64,000 nucleotides of DNA from a bacterium (GCA_021811315.1 JAJZPF010000002.1:159958-223957); one strand, 5' to 3'; positions 18,879 to 29,375 are shown, counted from the first letter of the stretch. Notes: a model not told the origin generated them from the letters alone. A program made the numbers and translations.

Positions 18879-21139
18879 TTTGTACCCCCGGCGGCCGGCG
18901 CATGCAGGTACATAAAAGCTTTCTCGGGAGTAAGCGGCAGAGAAGGCGCGGCTTTGTCCCTGCGCACGCTGCGCAGCGCTTCCAGGACGGCGAAGTAAGA
19001 GCCCAGCCCGTGCACGAGGGGCGGCTCGCCTATAGCCTTGCTGTTGCACACGGCATAAGGGTTGCTTGAATCCTTTAGCAGCGTCACGTCGAAGCGCTTC
19101 GGGATGAATTTGATGTCCGGGACCTTGTAGGCGCTCACGCCGGTCAGAACTTTGCCGTCGGCGCCGTAGCGGAGCTGCTCCAGCGTGGCCCAGCCGATCC
19201 CCTGGACCACCGCGCCGTGGATCTGGCCGAGGTCGACTTCGGGAGAGAGCGATTCTCCCACGTCCTGCACCACGTCGATGGCTTCAATGGAATAGGTGCC
19301 GCGCACGCAGTCCAGCAGAACCTCGGTCAGCGAGGTCGCGTAGCTGTAATAAGCGAAAGGCCGGCCGCGTTCCGCTTTAAGGTCATAATGCAGGTTCGGC
19401 GTGGCGTAGAAAGCGTGTTCCGACAGGTCGACGCGCGCCCATTGCGCGGCCGCCACAAGTTTCTCCCAGGTCAGGTCGGCGGGCTTCCCGCCGGCGTGTA
19501 TGATCCCGTCGCGGATAACTATAGAGGCCGGGTCGGCCTGGCCGAGCTGTTTGGCGGCGAAGGCCTGCAGGCGTTGGTACAGCTTCTCGCAGGCGAACTT
19601 GGTGGCCATGCCGTTAAGGTCGGCCCCCGAACTGGCCGAGGTGGGCGAAGCGTTGGGGATCCTGGAGGTATTGGTGGTATCCACCCGGACCCTGTCCACG
19701 CTGGCGCCCAGCGTGCGCGCCGCCACGACGCGGATCTTGGTGTTGACGCCCTGGCCCATCTCCACGGCCCCGGTGCTTACCGAGACGCTCCCGTCGACGT
19801 AAATATTGACCAGCGAAGAGGCCTGGTTAAGCGCCATCTGCGCGAAAGAGATCCCGAAACTGACCGGGACTACGGAAAGGCCGCGCTTTGTATCGGTGTG
19901 GGTATTGTTATACTCGACAACCGCCGCGCGCCGCGCGGAAATATTCACTTTCTTGTCCAGCGTCTGCCAGCAGCGCACGGCGTTCACGGAGTCGAGTTTC
20001 ACTCCGTACGGCAGGGTGTCGCCTTCGCGCAGAAGGTTCCCGCCCTTGAGGATCTCCGCCTCCAGGCCCATCAGTTCCGCGGCGTGGTTCAGCGCCGCTT
20101 CTATAGCGAAAGTACCCTGGGGCACGCCGAAGCCGCGGAAAGCGTTGTTCGGCGGGATATTGGTGCGGCAGCTTACCGCGGAAATACGGATATTGGGGAT
20201 ATTATAAGAACCGGAGACGTGCAGGAAAGAGCGGCCCAGCACGGCCAGGGAAATGTCGGCGCAGGCGCCGGCATGCTGGTAAAGGTCTATTTCATAGGCC
20301 AGGATCTTCCCCTCGGCGTCCAGGCCAAGTTTATAGTCGTATTCGTAGGCGTGGCGCTTTCCGGTGGTGGCTATATCCTCGTTGCGGCCCAGCACCAGCT
20401 TGACGGGGCGCTTAAGGATGAAAGCGGCCATGGCGGGCGCTACTATCCAGACCGCCGTGGATTCCTTGCCGCCGAACCCGCCGCCGAGCCGGCGGATGTC
20501 GAGCTCCACCTTGTGCATCGGGATGCCGAGCACCTCGGCGAGGTGGCGGTGAAAAGCGCCCGGCGACTGCGCGCTGGCATGCACCTTGATGGTGTCATGC
20601 TCGCCCGGCACCGCCAAGGCGCGCTGGGTTTCGAAATAGAAATGCTCCTGCGGGCCGCTCGAGAGCCGGCCCTGTGCGACAATTTTGCACTTGGCGAAAG
20701 CGGCCTCCGGATCGCCGTTCACGAGGACGCGCCTGGAGCCGTGGATCAGCCCTTTCGCGGCGGCTTCCCGCGGATCAAAAACGGGCTCGAGTTTTTCGAT
20801 ATCCGCGCTGATGAGCTGCGCCGCGCGCCTGGCATTGCGCGGCGTATCGGCCACCACCAGCGCGATGGGCTGGCCTATGTATTCCACGCTGTCTACGGCC
20901 AGCAAAGGCTGGTCCTTCAGCACATGCCCTACCTGGTTGAGTCCCGGCACGTCGCGGTGCGTATAGACCGCGGCTACTCCGGGGGCGGCGGCGGCACCGG
21001 AGATATCGAGCGAGAGTATTTTACCGCGGGCCACCGGGGACGTAAAAAGGACCGCGTGCAGGCAGCCTTCGGGAGCGGGAATATCGTCCACGAACCGCGA
21101 CGTGCCGCGCACGTGCATCTCCATATCTCCGTTCTTCAT
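18875..21139 (-). CDS. Xanthine dehydrogenase family, molybdopterin-binding subunit (second system)
   Basis: RRLGGGFGGKES, NNAFRGFGVPQG, GEPPLVHGLGSYFAVLEAL. Confidence 0.95.
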   Translation of the reverse strand: MKNGDMEMHVRGTSRFVDDIPAPEGCLHAVLFTSPVARGKILSLDISGAAAAPGVAAVYTHRDVPGLNQVGHVLKDQPLLAVDSVEYIGQPIALVVADTPRNARRAAQLISADIEKLEPVFDPREAAAKGLIHGSRRVLVNGDPEAAFAKCKIVAQGRLSSGPQEHFYFETQRALAVPGEHDTIKVHASAQSPGAFHRHLAEVLGIPMHKVELDIRRLGGGFGGKESTAVWIVAPAMAAFILKRPVKLVLGRNEDIATTGKRHAYEYDYKLGLDAEGKILAYEIDLYQHAGACADISLAVLGRSFLHVSGSYNIPNIRISAVSCRTNIPPNNAFRGFGVPQGTFAIEAALNHAAELMGLEAEILKGGNLLREGDTLPYGVKLDSVNAVRCWQTLDKKVNISARRAAVVEYNNTHTDTKRGLSVVPVSFGISFAQMALNQASSLVNIYVDGSVSVSTGAVEMGQGVNTKIRVVAARTLGASVDRVRVDTTNTSRIPNASPTSASSGADLNGMATKFACEKLYQRLQAFAAKQLGQADPASIVIRDGIIHAGGKPADLTWEKLVAAAQWARVDLSEHAFYATPNLHYDLKAERGRPFAYYSYATSLTEVLLDCVRGTYSIEAIDVVQDVGESLSPEVDLGQIHGAVVQGIGWATLEQLRYGADGKVLTGVSAYKVPDIKFIPKRFDVTLLKDSSNPYAVCNSKAIGEPPLVHGLGSYFAVLEALRSVRRDKAAPSLPLTPEKAFMYLHAPAAGGTK

Positions 21140-22530
21140 AGCGCCTCCCCCCGGGGCGCGGCGAAATGAGCGCGCACCAGCTGGCCAGCCAGCAGCTTTT
21201 TGTAAGCCGCAGAGCCCCGGATATCGTCTATCGGCTTAGCCGCGGCCTCGGCGGCCCTGGCGATGGCGTCCACCGTAACCGCGTCAGGCTTACGGCCGTA
21301 AAAAGCCTCGAGGCCGCCTACCAGGAGCGGGGTCGGCCCCACGCCGCCGGCGGACAGGATAAGACCGGTGATGACGCCGTCGGGACCTGTGGTCACCCTG
21401 AGCGCGGTATTGACCGCCGCGATGTCGAGCGTGGCCCGGTTGGAGACTTTCTCGAAATGGTAGCGGGCGCCGGCCGGAAGCAGCGGGATGACGATCTCGC
21501 TCACGAGCTCGCCGCAGGCCAGGTCCGTTTTCTTGTAGCCAAGGTAGAATTTCGCCAGCGGAACCTCGCGCTTTGCGCCGGCCGCGGCCGTGATGACGAG
21601 GCCGGCGTCGAGCGCCAGCAGGATGATGGCAGCGTCGCCGATGGGCGAGGCGTTTACGATATTGCCGGCCAGGGTCGCTTTATTGCGCAGGATGGCGGAA
21701 GAGTGCAGCAGCAGGTCTTCCCGGAGGCCGGGGAAATGTTCCCGCACGGGCGCCGCATTGCGGAAGTCCTCTATAGTTACCGCTCCGCCTACCCGCAGCC
21801 TGCCGCCGTCGACGCGGACATAGTCCAGGTCGCGGCGCTTCGACAGGAAGCAGAGACTTTTTTCCATCAGCTGCTCGGGCTTCTGCACGAACAGGTCGGT
21901 GCCGCCGGCCACGAACACCGCGTCCTTCCCGCAGGACGCCGGCGCCGACCGCAGTTCCGACAGTTGGTCGGGTATCGCGCGGAAATATTCAGGCACTACG
22001 CCCGATGAAATTAGAGAGTCCAGGCGTTTGGAGGGGACGACCGTAGTCCCGGCCAGCTTTTCGCACAGCGCCCGCGCGGCGTTCCGGATGGAGACGTAGC
22101 CCGTACAGCGGCAGATATTGCCGTCCAGCGCGTTAATAGCCTCTTCATAAGACAGCGAGGAACTGCCAAGGCAGAAACCAGTGAGGGACAGAACTATGCC
22201 CGGGGTGCAAAAGCCGCACTGCGAGGCGCTGTTCTCTACAATGAGCCGCTGTACCAGCGTCAGAGGCTCGCCGATGAGCCCCTCGACGGTCACGATATGG
22301 CAGCCGTCCACGTCGCCGAGGGGCAGCAGGCAGGAGGCGCAGGCCTTATAGGCCACGCTGCCGTCAGCCTGCTTTGCCCCGACCAGCACGGTGCAGGCGC
22401 CGCATTCTCCTTCGCGGCAGGCTTCCTTGGTGCCCGACAGGCAGGCCGTGCCGCGGATGAATTCCAGCAGGACCAGGCCCGGGCTTTCTTCAGTGGAGAC
22501 CACCCGCTGGTTAAGAATGAAACTCGGCAT
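21136..22530 (-). CDS. Xanthine dehydrogenase small subunit (fused 2Fe-2S and FAD domains)
   Basis: CREGECGACTV, QCGFCTPG...GNICRCTGY, then FAD domain VAGGTDLFV, LAGNIVNASPIGD. Confidence 0.95.
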   Translation of the reverse strand: MPSFILNQRVVSTEESPGLVLLEFIRGTACLSGTKEACREGECGACTVLVGAKQADGSVAYKACASCLLPLGDVDGCHIVTVEGLIGEPLTLVQRLIVENSASQCGFCTPGIVLSLTGFCLGSSSLSYEEAINALDGNICRCTGYVSIRNAARALCEKLAGTTVVPSKRLDSLISSGVVPEYFRAIPDQLSELRSAPASCGKDAVFVAGGTDLFVQKPEQLMEKSLCFLSKRRDLDYVRVDGGRLRVGGAVTIEDFRNAAPVREHFPGLREDLLLHSSAILRNKATLAGNIVNASPIGDAAIILLALDAGLVITAAAGAKREVPLAKFYLGYKKTDLACGELVSEIVIPLLPAGARYHFEKVSNRATLDIAAVNTALRVTTGPDGVITGLILSAGGVGPTPLLVGGLEAFYGRKPDAVTVDAIARAAEAAAKPIDDIRGSAAYKKLLAGQLVRAHFAAPRGEAL

Positions 22531-22547
22531 AAACGATTCCTTGAAAT

Positions 22548-23375
22548 TCAGCTGCCTTTAGCTTTCGGGCCGGCGCCAGTCACGCTCATGTGCGCCCCGT
22601 CGCGCTTGTAATGCAGTTTCATGATCTCGGCCAGCACGGAGACGGCTATTTCCCCCGGGGTTTTGCCGCCCAGGTTCAGCCCGACGGGGGAATGCACCCG
22701 GGGGTCCTTGAGCGGGTAAAGCTTTTTCTTCCCGAGCAGGCGGAAGATCTCTCCGACCTTGTCCTTGCTGCCTATCATCCCGATATAGGCGGCCGGAGTT
22801 TTCATCACGGCCTCGAGGCACTCCCGGTCCAGCGCGTGGCCGCGCGTCAAGATCACGGCATAAGTGTCTTTATCCGGCGCCGCTATTTCGACCGCCTTAT
22901 GAGGCGCCTCGTTGATTATCGCCCGCGCTCCGGGGAAACGGTCGGGATTGGCGAATTCCTTCCTGTCGTCGGCCACGGTATACGGGTAGCCCGCCAGCCG
23001 GCAGGCCTCGGCTATCTTTACCCCGACATGGCCGCCGCCGAGTATTAAAATTTTCAGGGGGTCTTTGTAAACGTCGATGTAAACTTCCATCTTACCCATG
23101 CAGATCATCCCGGTATTCCCCCCGGGCTTAAGGTCGAAAGAGAACTTGCCGCCTTCGCCTTTCTTCAGGCAGTCCACGGCCTGCTTTATGGTCAGCGCTT
23201 CGATGGAACCGCCGCCCACCGTACCCTCGATGGAGCCGTCCGGATAAACCAGCATTTTGGCGCCGGCTTCCCTCGGCGTGGAGCCGCCCACGGAGATAAC
23301 GGTGACGAAAGCCGCGCCGCGGCCGCCGTCGATGGCCTCGGAAAGGAGTTTTATGATATTTTTGTTTTCTTTCAT
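22548..23375 (-). CDS. xdhC: XdhC/CoxI-family molybdenum-hydroxylase maturation protein
   Basis: VISVGGSTPREAGAKMLV, ILGGGHVG, YIGMIGSKDKV. Confidence 0.9.
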   Translation of the reverse strand: MKENKNIIKLLSEAIDGGRGAAFVTVISVGGSTPREAGAKMLVYPDGSIEGTVGGGSIEALTIKQAVDCLKKGEGGKFSFDLKPGGNTGMICMGKMEVYIDVYKDPLKILILGGGHVGVKIAEACRLAGYPYTVADDRKEFANPDRFPGARAIINEAPHKAVEIAAPDKDTYAVILTRGHALDRECLEAVMKTPAAYIGMIGSKDKVGEIFRLLGKKKLYPLKDPRVHSPVGLNLGGKTPGEIAVSVLAEIMKLHYKRDGAHMSVTGAGPKAKGS

Positions 23376-23399
23376 GACGTAATTATTTTACTAATTTAG

Positions 23400-24944
23400 C
23401 TAAACCACCTTATACAGCTCCATAGTTTCGGTTTTGCCTTTAAGCGCGACCTTTCCGAGTGGAGCGAAGGAGACGGAGGTTCCGATGGAACCGCGGGCCA
23501 TCTCCAGCGCGGCCTGGCTAACTATTATATCGGTGTTCAGTTCCTTGGTTTTCGACTCCAGCCTGGAGGCGATATTTACGGTATCACCGATGAAAGTATA
23601 TTCCAGGCGGAAGGCCGTCCCGACGTTCCCGCCCACCAGCTTGCCGGCGTGTATCCCTATCCCGAAATCCACAAGGCCGGGAGCCTTTCCCGAGGCGTTG
23701 AACTCGGCCAGCGCCTTGCGCATCCCGACCGCCGCGCGCACCGCGTCGGCGGCATAATCCTCGGAGCCGAGCAGCGGGGTATAGATCGCCATCACTGCGT
23801 CGCCCATGAATTTATTGATGACGCCTTTATTTGCGGTTATAGGCGGGGTTATATAATGGAAATAGGCGTTAAGGAAATCCACCAGCTCAGAAGCCGAGAG
23901 CTTCTCGCTGAGCGGCGTGAAGTTCCTGATATCGCAGAACATCACGGCGGCCACCATGTCCTCGCCGCCCAAATTCACCTTCTTGTTCTTGATAAGCTCA
24001 CGGGCTATCTCTATAGAAAGGTATTTGCCGAAAGTGTCCTGCAGCTCCTCGCGCTCCTTAAGCCCGTCCACCATCTCGTTGTAGCCGGCCTTGAGGTGCC
24101 CTATCTCGTCGGAGAAGTAGATGCGGGTTCGCTGGTAATCCCCGGCGGCCACTTTCTTCATCTTGGCGATCAGCCCGTCCAGCGGAACCTGCAGGCCGTG
24201 ATAGACCGTGGTGACACCGGTCATCAGGAGCACGCCGGACAGGAACAGAAGCATGCCGAGATCTTCCGCGAAGACGTCCCACGGCACGCGGTTGAGGAAG
24301 AGCAGGTAGATAAGGAGGAACGGTATGATGGCGAAAGCGAAGACCAGCGAGGAGATCTTGATATAGATGGGCAGCGAGAAACCGGGGCGCAGCCTGGACA
24401 GCTCTTCCGGGGTATAAAGGGATTCTATAAGCTTCTTCTGCTTGGACAGGTGGGCGTCGATGTGGGCTATGAGCAGGGCGGCCTGCGCCAGGAAGGCGAC
24501 CCCCGCGGCCGCGCATTTTTTCGCGGTCAACAGGCCCATGAAGCCCGGAACCGCCATCGCCGCGCCCTGGGCCAGCACCAGCATCAGGAAAGCGTCGCGG
24601 TAGATATTCCCAAGCCTGACGCGGATCTTGGCCTTGAGCGCCTCGTCCGGCTTGCGCACGTACAGGTAAGCCGGGCGCCCCCAGAGATAGACCAGGACCA
24701 TCATCAGTATGAACCCGACGCCGATATTGACGCCGGTATGGCGCCCCCCCAGGCTTATATTAGCCAGCATTCCGTTGGTGTCCTTGCTGCCCTGGTCTCC
24801 GGAAAAGGCGACCATCGCTATCCGGAAGAACGCCGAATTTATAAAGGCCAGGAAAAGCGGGATGGTAAGGAGGTTAAAGAACTCCGTCATCTTCTCTTTA
24901 CGCGCGGCTTTTTCAGGATCTCCGAACAATATAATATTTTTCAT
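23400..24944 (-). CDS. Membrane class III adenylate/guanylate cyclase with HAMP-like linker
   Basis: N-terminal TMs; VAAVMFCDIRNFTPLSE, INKFMGDAVMA, EYTFIGDTVNIASRLES. Confidence 0.92.
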   Translation of the reverse strand: MKNIILFGDPEKAARKEKMTEFFNLLTIPLFLAFINSAFFRIAMVAFSGDQGSKDTNGMLANISLGGRHTGVNIGVGFILMMVLVYLWGRPAYLYVRKPDEALKAKIRVRLGNIYRDAFLMLVLAQGAAMAVPGFMGLLTAKKCAAAGVAFLAQAALLIAHIDAHLSKQKKLIESLYTPEELSRLRPGFSLPIYIKISSLVFAFAIIPFLLIYLLFLNRVPWDVFAEDLGMLLFLSGVLLMTGVTTVYHGLQVPLDGLIAKMKKVAAGDYQRTRIYFSDEIGHLKAGYNEMVDGLKEREELQDTFGKYLSIEIARELIKNKKVNLGGEDMVAAVMFCDIRNFTPLSEKLSASELVDFLNAYFHYITPPITANKGVINKFMGDAVMAIYTPLLGSEDYAADAVRAAVGMRKALAEFNASGKAPGLVDFGIGIHAGKLVGGNVGTAFRLEYTFIGDTVNIASRLESKTKELNTDIIVSQAALEMARGSIGTSVSFAPLGKVALKGKTETMELYKVV

Positions 24945-26179
24945 AGGTACCTCAGGAAAACCCAGTATATTATGCCATTTATAAAAGTGAGAGGAACCCC
25001 GACACGGGCGAACTCGAGGAAGGTTATAGTGGTCCCGGCTTTCTTCTCCGCGTTCTGGATTATTATCACATTGCTTGCAGCGCCCAAAATGAACAAATTG
25101 CCGGCAAAAGTGGAAGCCGCCGCCAGCGCCATAAGTTCAGGCGTGCCGGCGCCGGCCTGCCGCAGCATAGGCAGATAGAGCGCCACCAGGGGGACGTTAG
25201 AAATAAGCTGGCTCATCAAAACACTGACCGCTATTATCGGGCCAAGCCCGGCTATGTCCGCCCCGGACCGGGCGATAAGGCCCTGGAAGAAGCCGGTATC
25301 CCAGACGCTCCGCATCAGAACGAACATTGCGGCGAAAAAAGCCAGCGTGCTCCAGTCGGTCTTGCGCAGTATCTCGAAGCGGCGCGGGCTGAACAGCAGG
25401 CCTGGCAGGGCGGCGGCCAGGGCTATCCAGGTAAGCCGGAAATCAAGCGCCGGGTTTATGGACACCAGCACGATCTTCGCCGCTATCATCAGGCAAAGCA
25501 CCCCCGCCGTGATCTTTGCGAGCAGCGCCAGTTTCTTATCCTTTACCGGCTCCTGGGAATGGGTCAGCGCGACTTTCCTGAATTCCTGCCGGTAGAAAAA
25601 GCGCACAAGCAGGAAGACCGCTCCGAGGTTTATAAATGTAGGGATCGCGAGGTATTTGAAGAAAGTGAGGAAAGGCGCCGCCACTTCCCCTTTTACGGCC
25701 ACCAGCAAATTTTGGGGATTGCCTATCGGGCTCATCACGCTGCCGACGGTAATAGAAAAAGCCAGGGCAAGAAGCAGCGCCTTGGGCGCGATCCCGTGCT
25801 TCCGGGCCAGAAGCAGCGCCACCGGAGTTCCGATTATCGCCAGCGTATCGTTCATCAGGAAAGCCGAGGCCAGGCCCATGAAGAAAACAAGCAGAAACAG
25901 CAGGCTTTCCTCGGTACGGGCTCGCTTGAATATCTCGTACTTGACATGCGCCAGCCAGCCGCTCAGTTCAAAGACCTGCCCGGCGGCGAACATACCGAAC
26001 AGGAAAAGCATCACGTCCGGGTCGATCGAGTTCATGGCCGCGGCGGGCTTTATCCCGCCGGAAAGCAGCACGGCGGCCGCTCCGGCGCACATCACCTGCC
26101 AGATCTCAAAACGGAACCTCCCCACCTGCCGCACGGCGATGAGGAGGAAAACGGCCAGGAGTACTATTACCGGGAACAT
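24941..26179 (-). CDS. SLC13/ArsB/NhaD-like ion transporter
   Basis: Polytopic; FLMNDTLAIIGTPVALLLAR and SPIGNPQNLLVAV. Confidence 0.8.
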   Translation of the reverse strand: MFPVIVLLAVFLLIAVRQVGRFRFEIWQVMCAGAAAVLLSGGIKPAAAMNSIDPDVMLFLFGMFAAGQVFELSGWLAHVKYEIFKRARTEESLLFLLVFFMGLASAFLMNDTLAIIGTPVALLLARKHGIAPKALLLALAFSITVGSVMSPIGNPQNLLVAVKGEVAAPFLTFFKYLAIPTFINLGAVFLLVRFFYRQEFRKVALTHSQEPVKDKKLALLAKITAGVLCLMIAAKIVLVSINPALDFRLTWIALAAALPGLLFSPRRFEILRKTDWSTLAFFAAMFVLMRSVWDTGFFQGLIARSGADIAGLGPIIAVSVLMSQLISNVPLVALYLPMLRQAGAGTPELMALAAASTFAGNLFILGAASNVIIIQNAEKKAGTTITFLEFARVGVPLTFINGIIYWVFLRYL

Positions 26180-26781
26180 CAGCCGGCCTTTACAAGCGCC
26201 TCGTAATCTTCCGGGGTATCGAAGTCGCGGATTATTTCAGGGTCTTTTACTTCAAGGTCGAAGATCTTTACGGAAGGATGATGCGTCACCCAGTGCAGAC
26301 CTTTGTCCAAAGGCCCCTCGAAGCAGAGCTGCCGGTGCGCCGCGGGGATAATAATAGGATGGCCGCGCTTAAGACGCGAATCCGAAGCTCGGAAAGTGCG
26401 GGGTATGACTACCGAATCTTTATTTAAAAGCCAGCAGTCTATTACCTTTTTATAAGTGTCGGGATCTATCGTCGGCTGGTCGGCGAGGCAGACCAGGAAC
26501 GCTTCAGAGAATTCCGAAACCTCTCCTAATCCGACCCGCAGGGAAGAAAGCTGACCATGCTCCGGCTTGAGATTAACCGCGACCTTCTCTCCCGTCGGGG
26601 TCCAGGCGGACAGTATCTCTTTCGAGGCGCTCCCCAGAACCGCTACAAGGTCTTCCACCCCGGCGCTCCGCAACGCCGAGCAGACATGCTCTATAAAGGG
26701 CTTCCCCCTCCATTGGAGTATGGCCTTGGGCCGCCCCATCCTGTCCGATCCTCCCGCCGCAAGTATGATGGCTGAGATCAT
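26179..26781 (-). CDS. mocA: MocA-like molybdenum cofactor cytidylyltransferase
   Basis: ILAAGGSDRMGRPKAIL...CLADQPTID...KRGHPIIIP. Confidence 0.85.
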   Translation of the reverse strand: MISAIILAAGGSDRMGRPKAILQWRGKPFIEHVCSALRSAGVEDLVAVLGSASKEILSAWTPTGEKVAVNLKPEHGQLSSLRVGLGEVSEFSEAFLVCLADQPTIDPDTYKKVIDCWLLNKDSVVIPRTFRASDSRLKRGHPIIIPAAHRQLCFEGPLDKGLHWVTHHPSVKIFDLEVKDPEIIRDFDTPEDYEALVKAG

Positions 26782-27891
26782 TTAGTCTCCAAAAGTGATG
26801 CCCAGGTCGCGAGCCGTCACTATCGTATCGCAGTCGAGCGGGACCACTTTCATCCGGCTGGTGGCCTCTTTCAGCGGCACATAGCGCACTACCGGCGGGT
26901 CGAGGGCGACCATCACTCCGGAATAACCCTCTTCGAGGGCGCGCACCGCCGCCGCGCCGAAGCGCAGCGAGATAAGGCGGTCGAAAGTCGTAGGGCTGCC
27001 TCCGCGCAGGAGATGGCCCAGGACCACGGTGCGGCATTCTTTGCCGACCAGCGGCTCGAGCTCTTTAGCGACGCGCTCGCCGGCGCCGCCAAGCTTTTCC
27101 GCGCGGCCCAGCTCTTTGCTGACCACGGAAACCGCGCCGCCCTTAGGCTTGGCGCCCTCGGCCACGACAACGATGGCGTAATGCTTCCCGCGCTTCGGCC
27201 TTTCATTAAGAGCCGCGGCCACTTTATTTATATCGTAAGGGATCTCCGGGATAAGTATAGCGTCGGCATTGCCGGAAACCCCGGCGTTGAGCGCTATCCA
27301 GCCGGCATAGCGGCCCATCACTTCCACGACCATCACCCGCCGGTGAGCGTCGGCGGTGGAGTGCAGCCGGTCCAGGCACTCAGTGGCGAAAGAAACGGCG
27401 GTATCGAAACCGAAAGTTATGACGGTCTTGTCCAGGTCATTGTCGATGGTCTTGGGGACTCCTATGGCGCGTATGCCTTTTTCAGCCAGCACATTCGCGA
27501 TGCCCAGCGAGCCGTCACCGCCCAAAGCCACCAGCGCGTCTATGCCGTTCTTTTTAAAAGCCGCCACCAGCTCGTCGCTGCGGTCTTTCTCATACATCTT
27601 TCCGTCGGGCCCCATCGTGGGATATTTTGTGGGATTACCTTTATTAGTTGTGCCCAGTATCGTACCGCCCAGATGGGTTATCCCGCGGACGCTGTGGCGG
27701 GTCAGCGGGATAAGGCCGCCCTCGGGGTAATCCTCGGGCTTCATAAGCCCGTTATAGCCGTCCCTTATCCCGAAGCATTCGTAGCCCTTGTTAAGGGCGG
27801 AGACCACCACCGCCCTTATTACGGCGTTCAAACCCGGCGCGTCCCCGCCGCCGGTATTTATGGCGATCCTCTTGATCTTGTTTTTCTTCAT
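26782..27891 (-). CDS. pfkA: 6-phosphofructokinase family
   Basis: NTGGGDAPGLNAVIR, LGGDGSLG, PKTIDNDLD, MGRYAGWIAL. Confidence 0.92.
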   Translation of the reverse strand: MKKNKIKRIAINTGGGDAPGLNAVIRAVVVSALNKGYECFGIRDGYNGLMKPEDYPEGGLIPLTRHSVRGITHLGGTILGTTNKGNPTKYPTMGPDGKMYEKDRSDELVAAFKKNGIDALVALGGDGSLGIANVLAEKGIRAIGVPKTIDNDLDKTVITFGFDTAVSFATECLDRLHSTADAHRRVMVVEVMGRYAGWIALNAGVSGNADAILIPEIPYDINKVAAALNERPKRGKHYAIVVVAEGAKPKGGAVSVVSKELGRAEKLGGAGERVAKELEPLVGKECRTVVLGHLLRGGSPTTFDRLISLRFGAAAVRALEEGYSGVMVALDPPVVRYVPLKEATSRMKVVPLDCDTIVTARDLGITFGD

Positions 27892-27906
27892 CTCCCCCCC
27901 TCCGCG

Positions 27907-29283
27907 CTAACAGCCGGCTTTCCTGTAAAGCGAGGCCGCGGCTTTATTCGCGCGCTCCGCCAGCTTGAATTCATCAACATTCACCAGTCGGCCGTTCTTC
28001 ACCACGACCTTGCCGTTAACGACGGTGTATTTTGTCCGGTGCGAGTTACCGCAGAAAAGAAGCGAAGCGAGCGGGTCCGACTTCGACCCGGCGAAATCCA
28101 GGCCGCTCACGTCGAAGATGGCGATATCCGCGGCTTTGCCCGGCTCGATGGAGCCGATATCGGCGCGGCCAAGCACGGAAGCCCCGCCTTGCGTCGCCAG
28201 CTTGAAAGCGTCGCGCGCGGGCATGGCTTCTACGCCCGCTTTTACGCGCTGCACCAGCATGGCCTGGCGGATCTCGCCGAGCATGTCCGAGGAATCGTTG
28301 GAAGCGGAACCGTCCACGGCCAGGCCGACAGGGACCTTATGCTTCAGGAACATCCTTATGGGCGCTATCCCGGAGCCCAGGCGCAGGTTGGAGCAGGGGC
28401 AATGGGCGACGCCGGTCCGCGTCTTCCCCATTTTTTTCGCCTCGGCTTCATTGATGTAAACGCAATGGGCGAACCAGGCATTGCCTTCGGAGACCCAGCC
28501 TACGGACTCCATATATTCCAGCGGGCGCATTTTGAAAAGTTTCTTGCAGAAAGCTTCTTCGTCTATAGTTTCCGCGAGATGGGTATGCATGCGCACGCCC
28601 CATTTCTTCGCCATTACGGCGGTGAGCTTGAGAAGCTCGGTCGTTACGGAAAAAGGCGAGCAGGGCGCAAGCGCCAACCGCGTCATCGCGAACTTTTCCG
28701 CGTCGTGGAACTTATGGACCAGCCGTTCGCAGTCCCTCATGATAAAATCTTCGGTCTGCACCACGCTGTCCGGCGGCAGCCCGCCTTTGGAGCGCCCGCG
28801 GGACATCGAGCCGCGGGTGGCGTGGAAGCGCATCCCGAGCTCGCGCGCAGCCTCTATCTGGGTGTCTATGAAGAAGCCGCTGTCCTGCTTCGGGAAAAGA
28901 TAAAGATGGTCGGAGCTGGTGGTGCAGCCGGTCAGCAGAAGCTCGCCGAGGCCCACCTGGGTGCTGGCGTAGATCGCCTCTGGATTTACGTGCTTCCAGA
29001 TATCATAGAGGTAAATAAGCCAGTCGAAAAGCTTCGCGTCCTGGACTTTGGGGAGATTCCGCGTCAGCGTCTGGTAAAGGTGGTGATGGGTGTTGACGAA
29101 ACCGGGAAGGACGACGCAGCCCTTGGCGTCAATGACCGTATCGGCTTTGACTTTCAGGTTTTTCCCGACCTTCTTTATCTCCGGCCCCTCGATATAAACC
29201 TCGCCGCCTTTTATCTCGCGGCCTTTCCCGTCCATAGTGGCGAGCACCAGCGCGTTCTTTATCAAAAGGGTTTTTTGTTGCAT
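27907..29283 (-). CDS. Amidohydrolase (8-oxoguanine deaminase / Atz-Trz type)
   Basis: GFVNTHHHLYQTLTR, MHTHLAET, VAHCPCSNLRLGSGIAP, DGSASNDS. Confidence 0.88.
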   Translation of the reverse strand: MQQKTLLIKNALVLATMDGKGREIKGGEVYIEGPEIKKVGKNLKVKADTVIDAKGCVVLPGFVNTHHHLYQTLTRNLPKVQDAKLFDWLIYLYDIWKHVNPEAIYASTQVGLGELLLTGCTTSSDHLYLFPKQDSGFFIDTQIEAARELGMRFHATRGSMSRGRSKGGLPPDSVVQTEDFIMRDCERLVHKFHDAEKFAMTRLALAPCSPFSVTTELLKLTAVMAKKWGVRMHTHLAETIDEEAFCKKLFKMRPLEYMESVGWVSEGNAWFAHCVYINEAEAKKMGKTRTGVAHCPCSNLRLGSGIAPIRMFLKHKVPVGLAVDGSASNDSSDMLGEIRQAMLVQRVKAGVEAMPARDAFKLATQGGASVLGRADIGSIEPGKAADIAIFDVSGLDFAGSKSDPLASLLFCGNSHRTKYTVVNGKVVVKNGRLVNVDEFKLAERANKAAASLYRKAGC

Positions 29284-29375
29284 TTAAGGGAGTCTCCCGA
29301 ATTTTAGTTCTTCAATTATTATAGTAAAATTAAAATACGGGCCGTCCACACGCTTAAAGAGCCGTTTCTCGATCA

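Noticed and set aside
19217-21169. 650-aa plus-strand ORF
   Set aside because: Antisense to the second Mo subunit; shadow ORF composition.
27013-29307. 764-aa plus-strand ORF
   Set aside because: Antisense across PFK and amidohydrolase, both with clear motifs; spans their intergenic gap.
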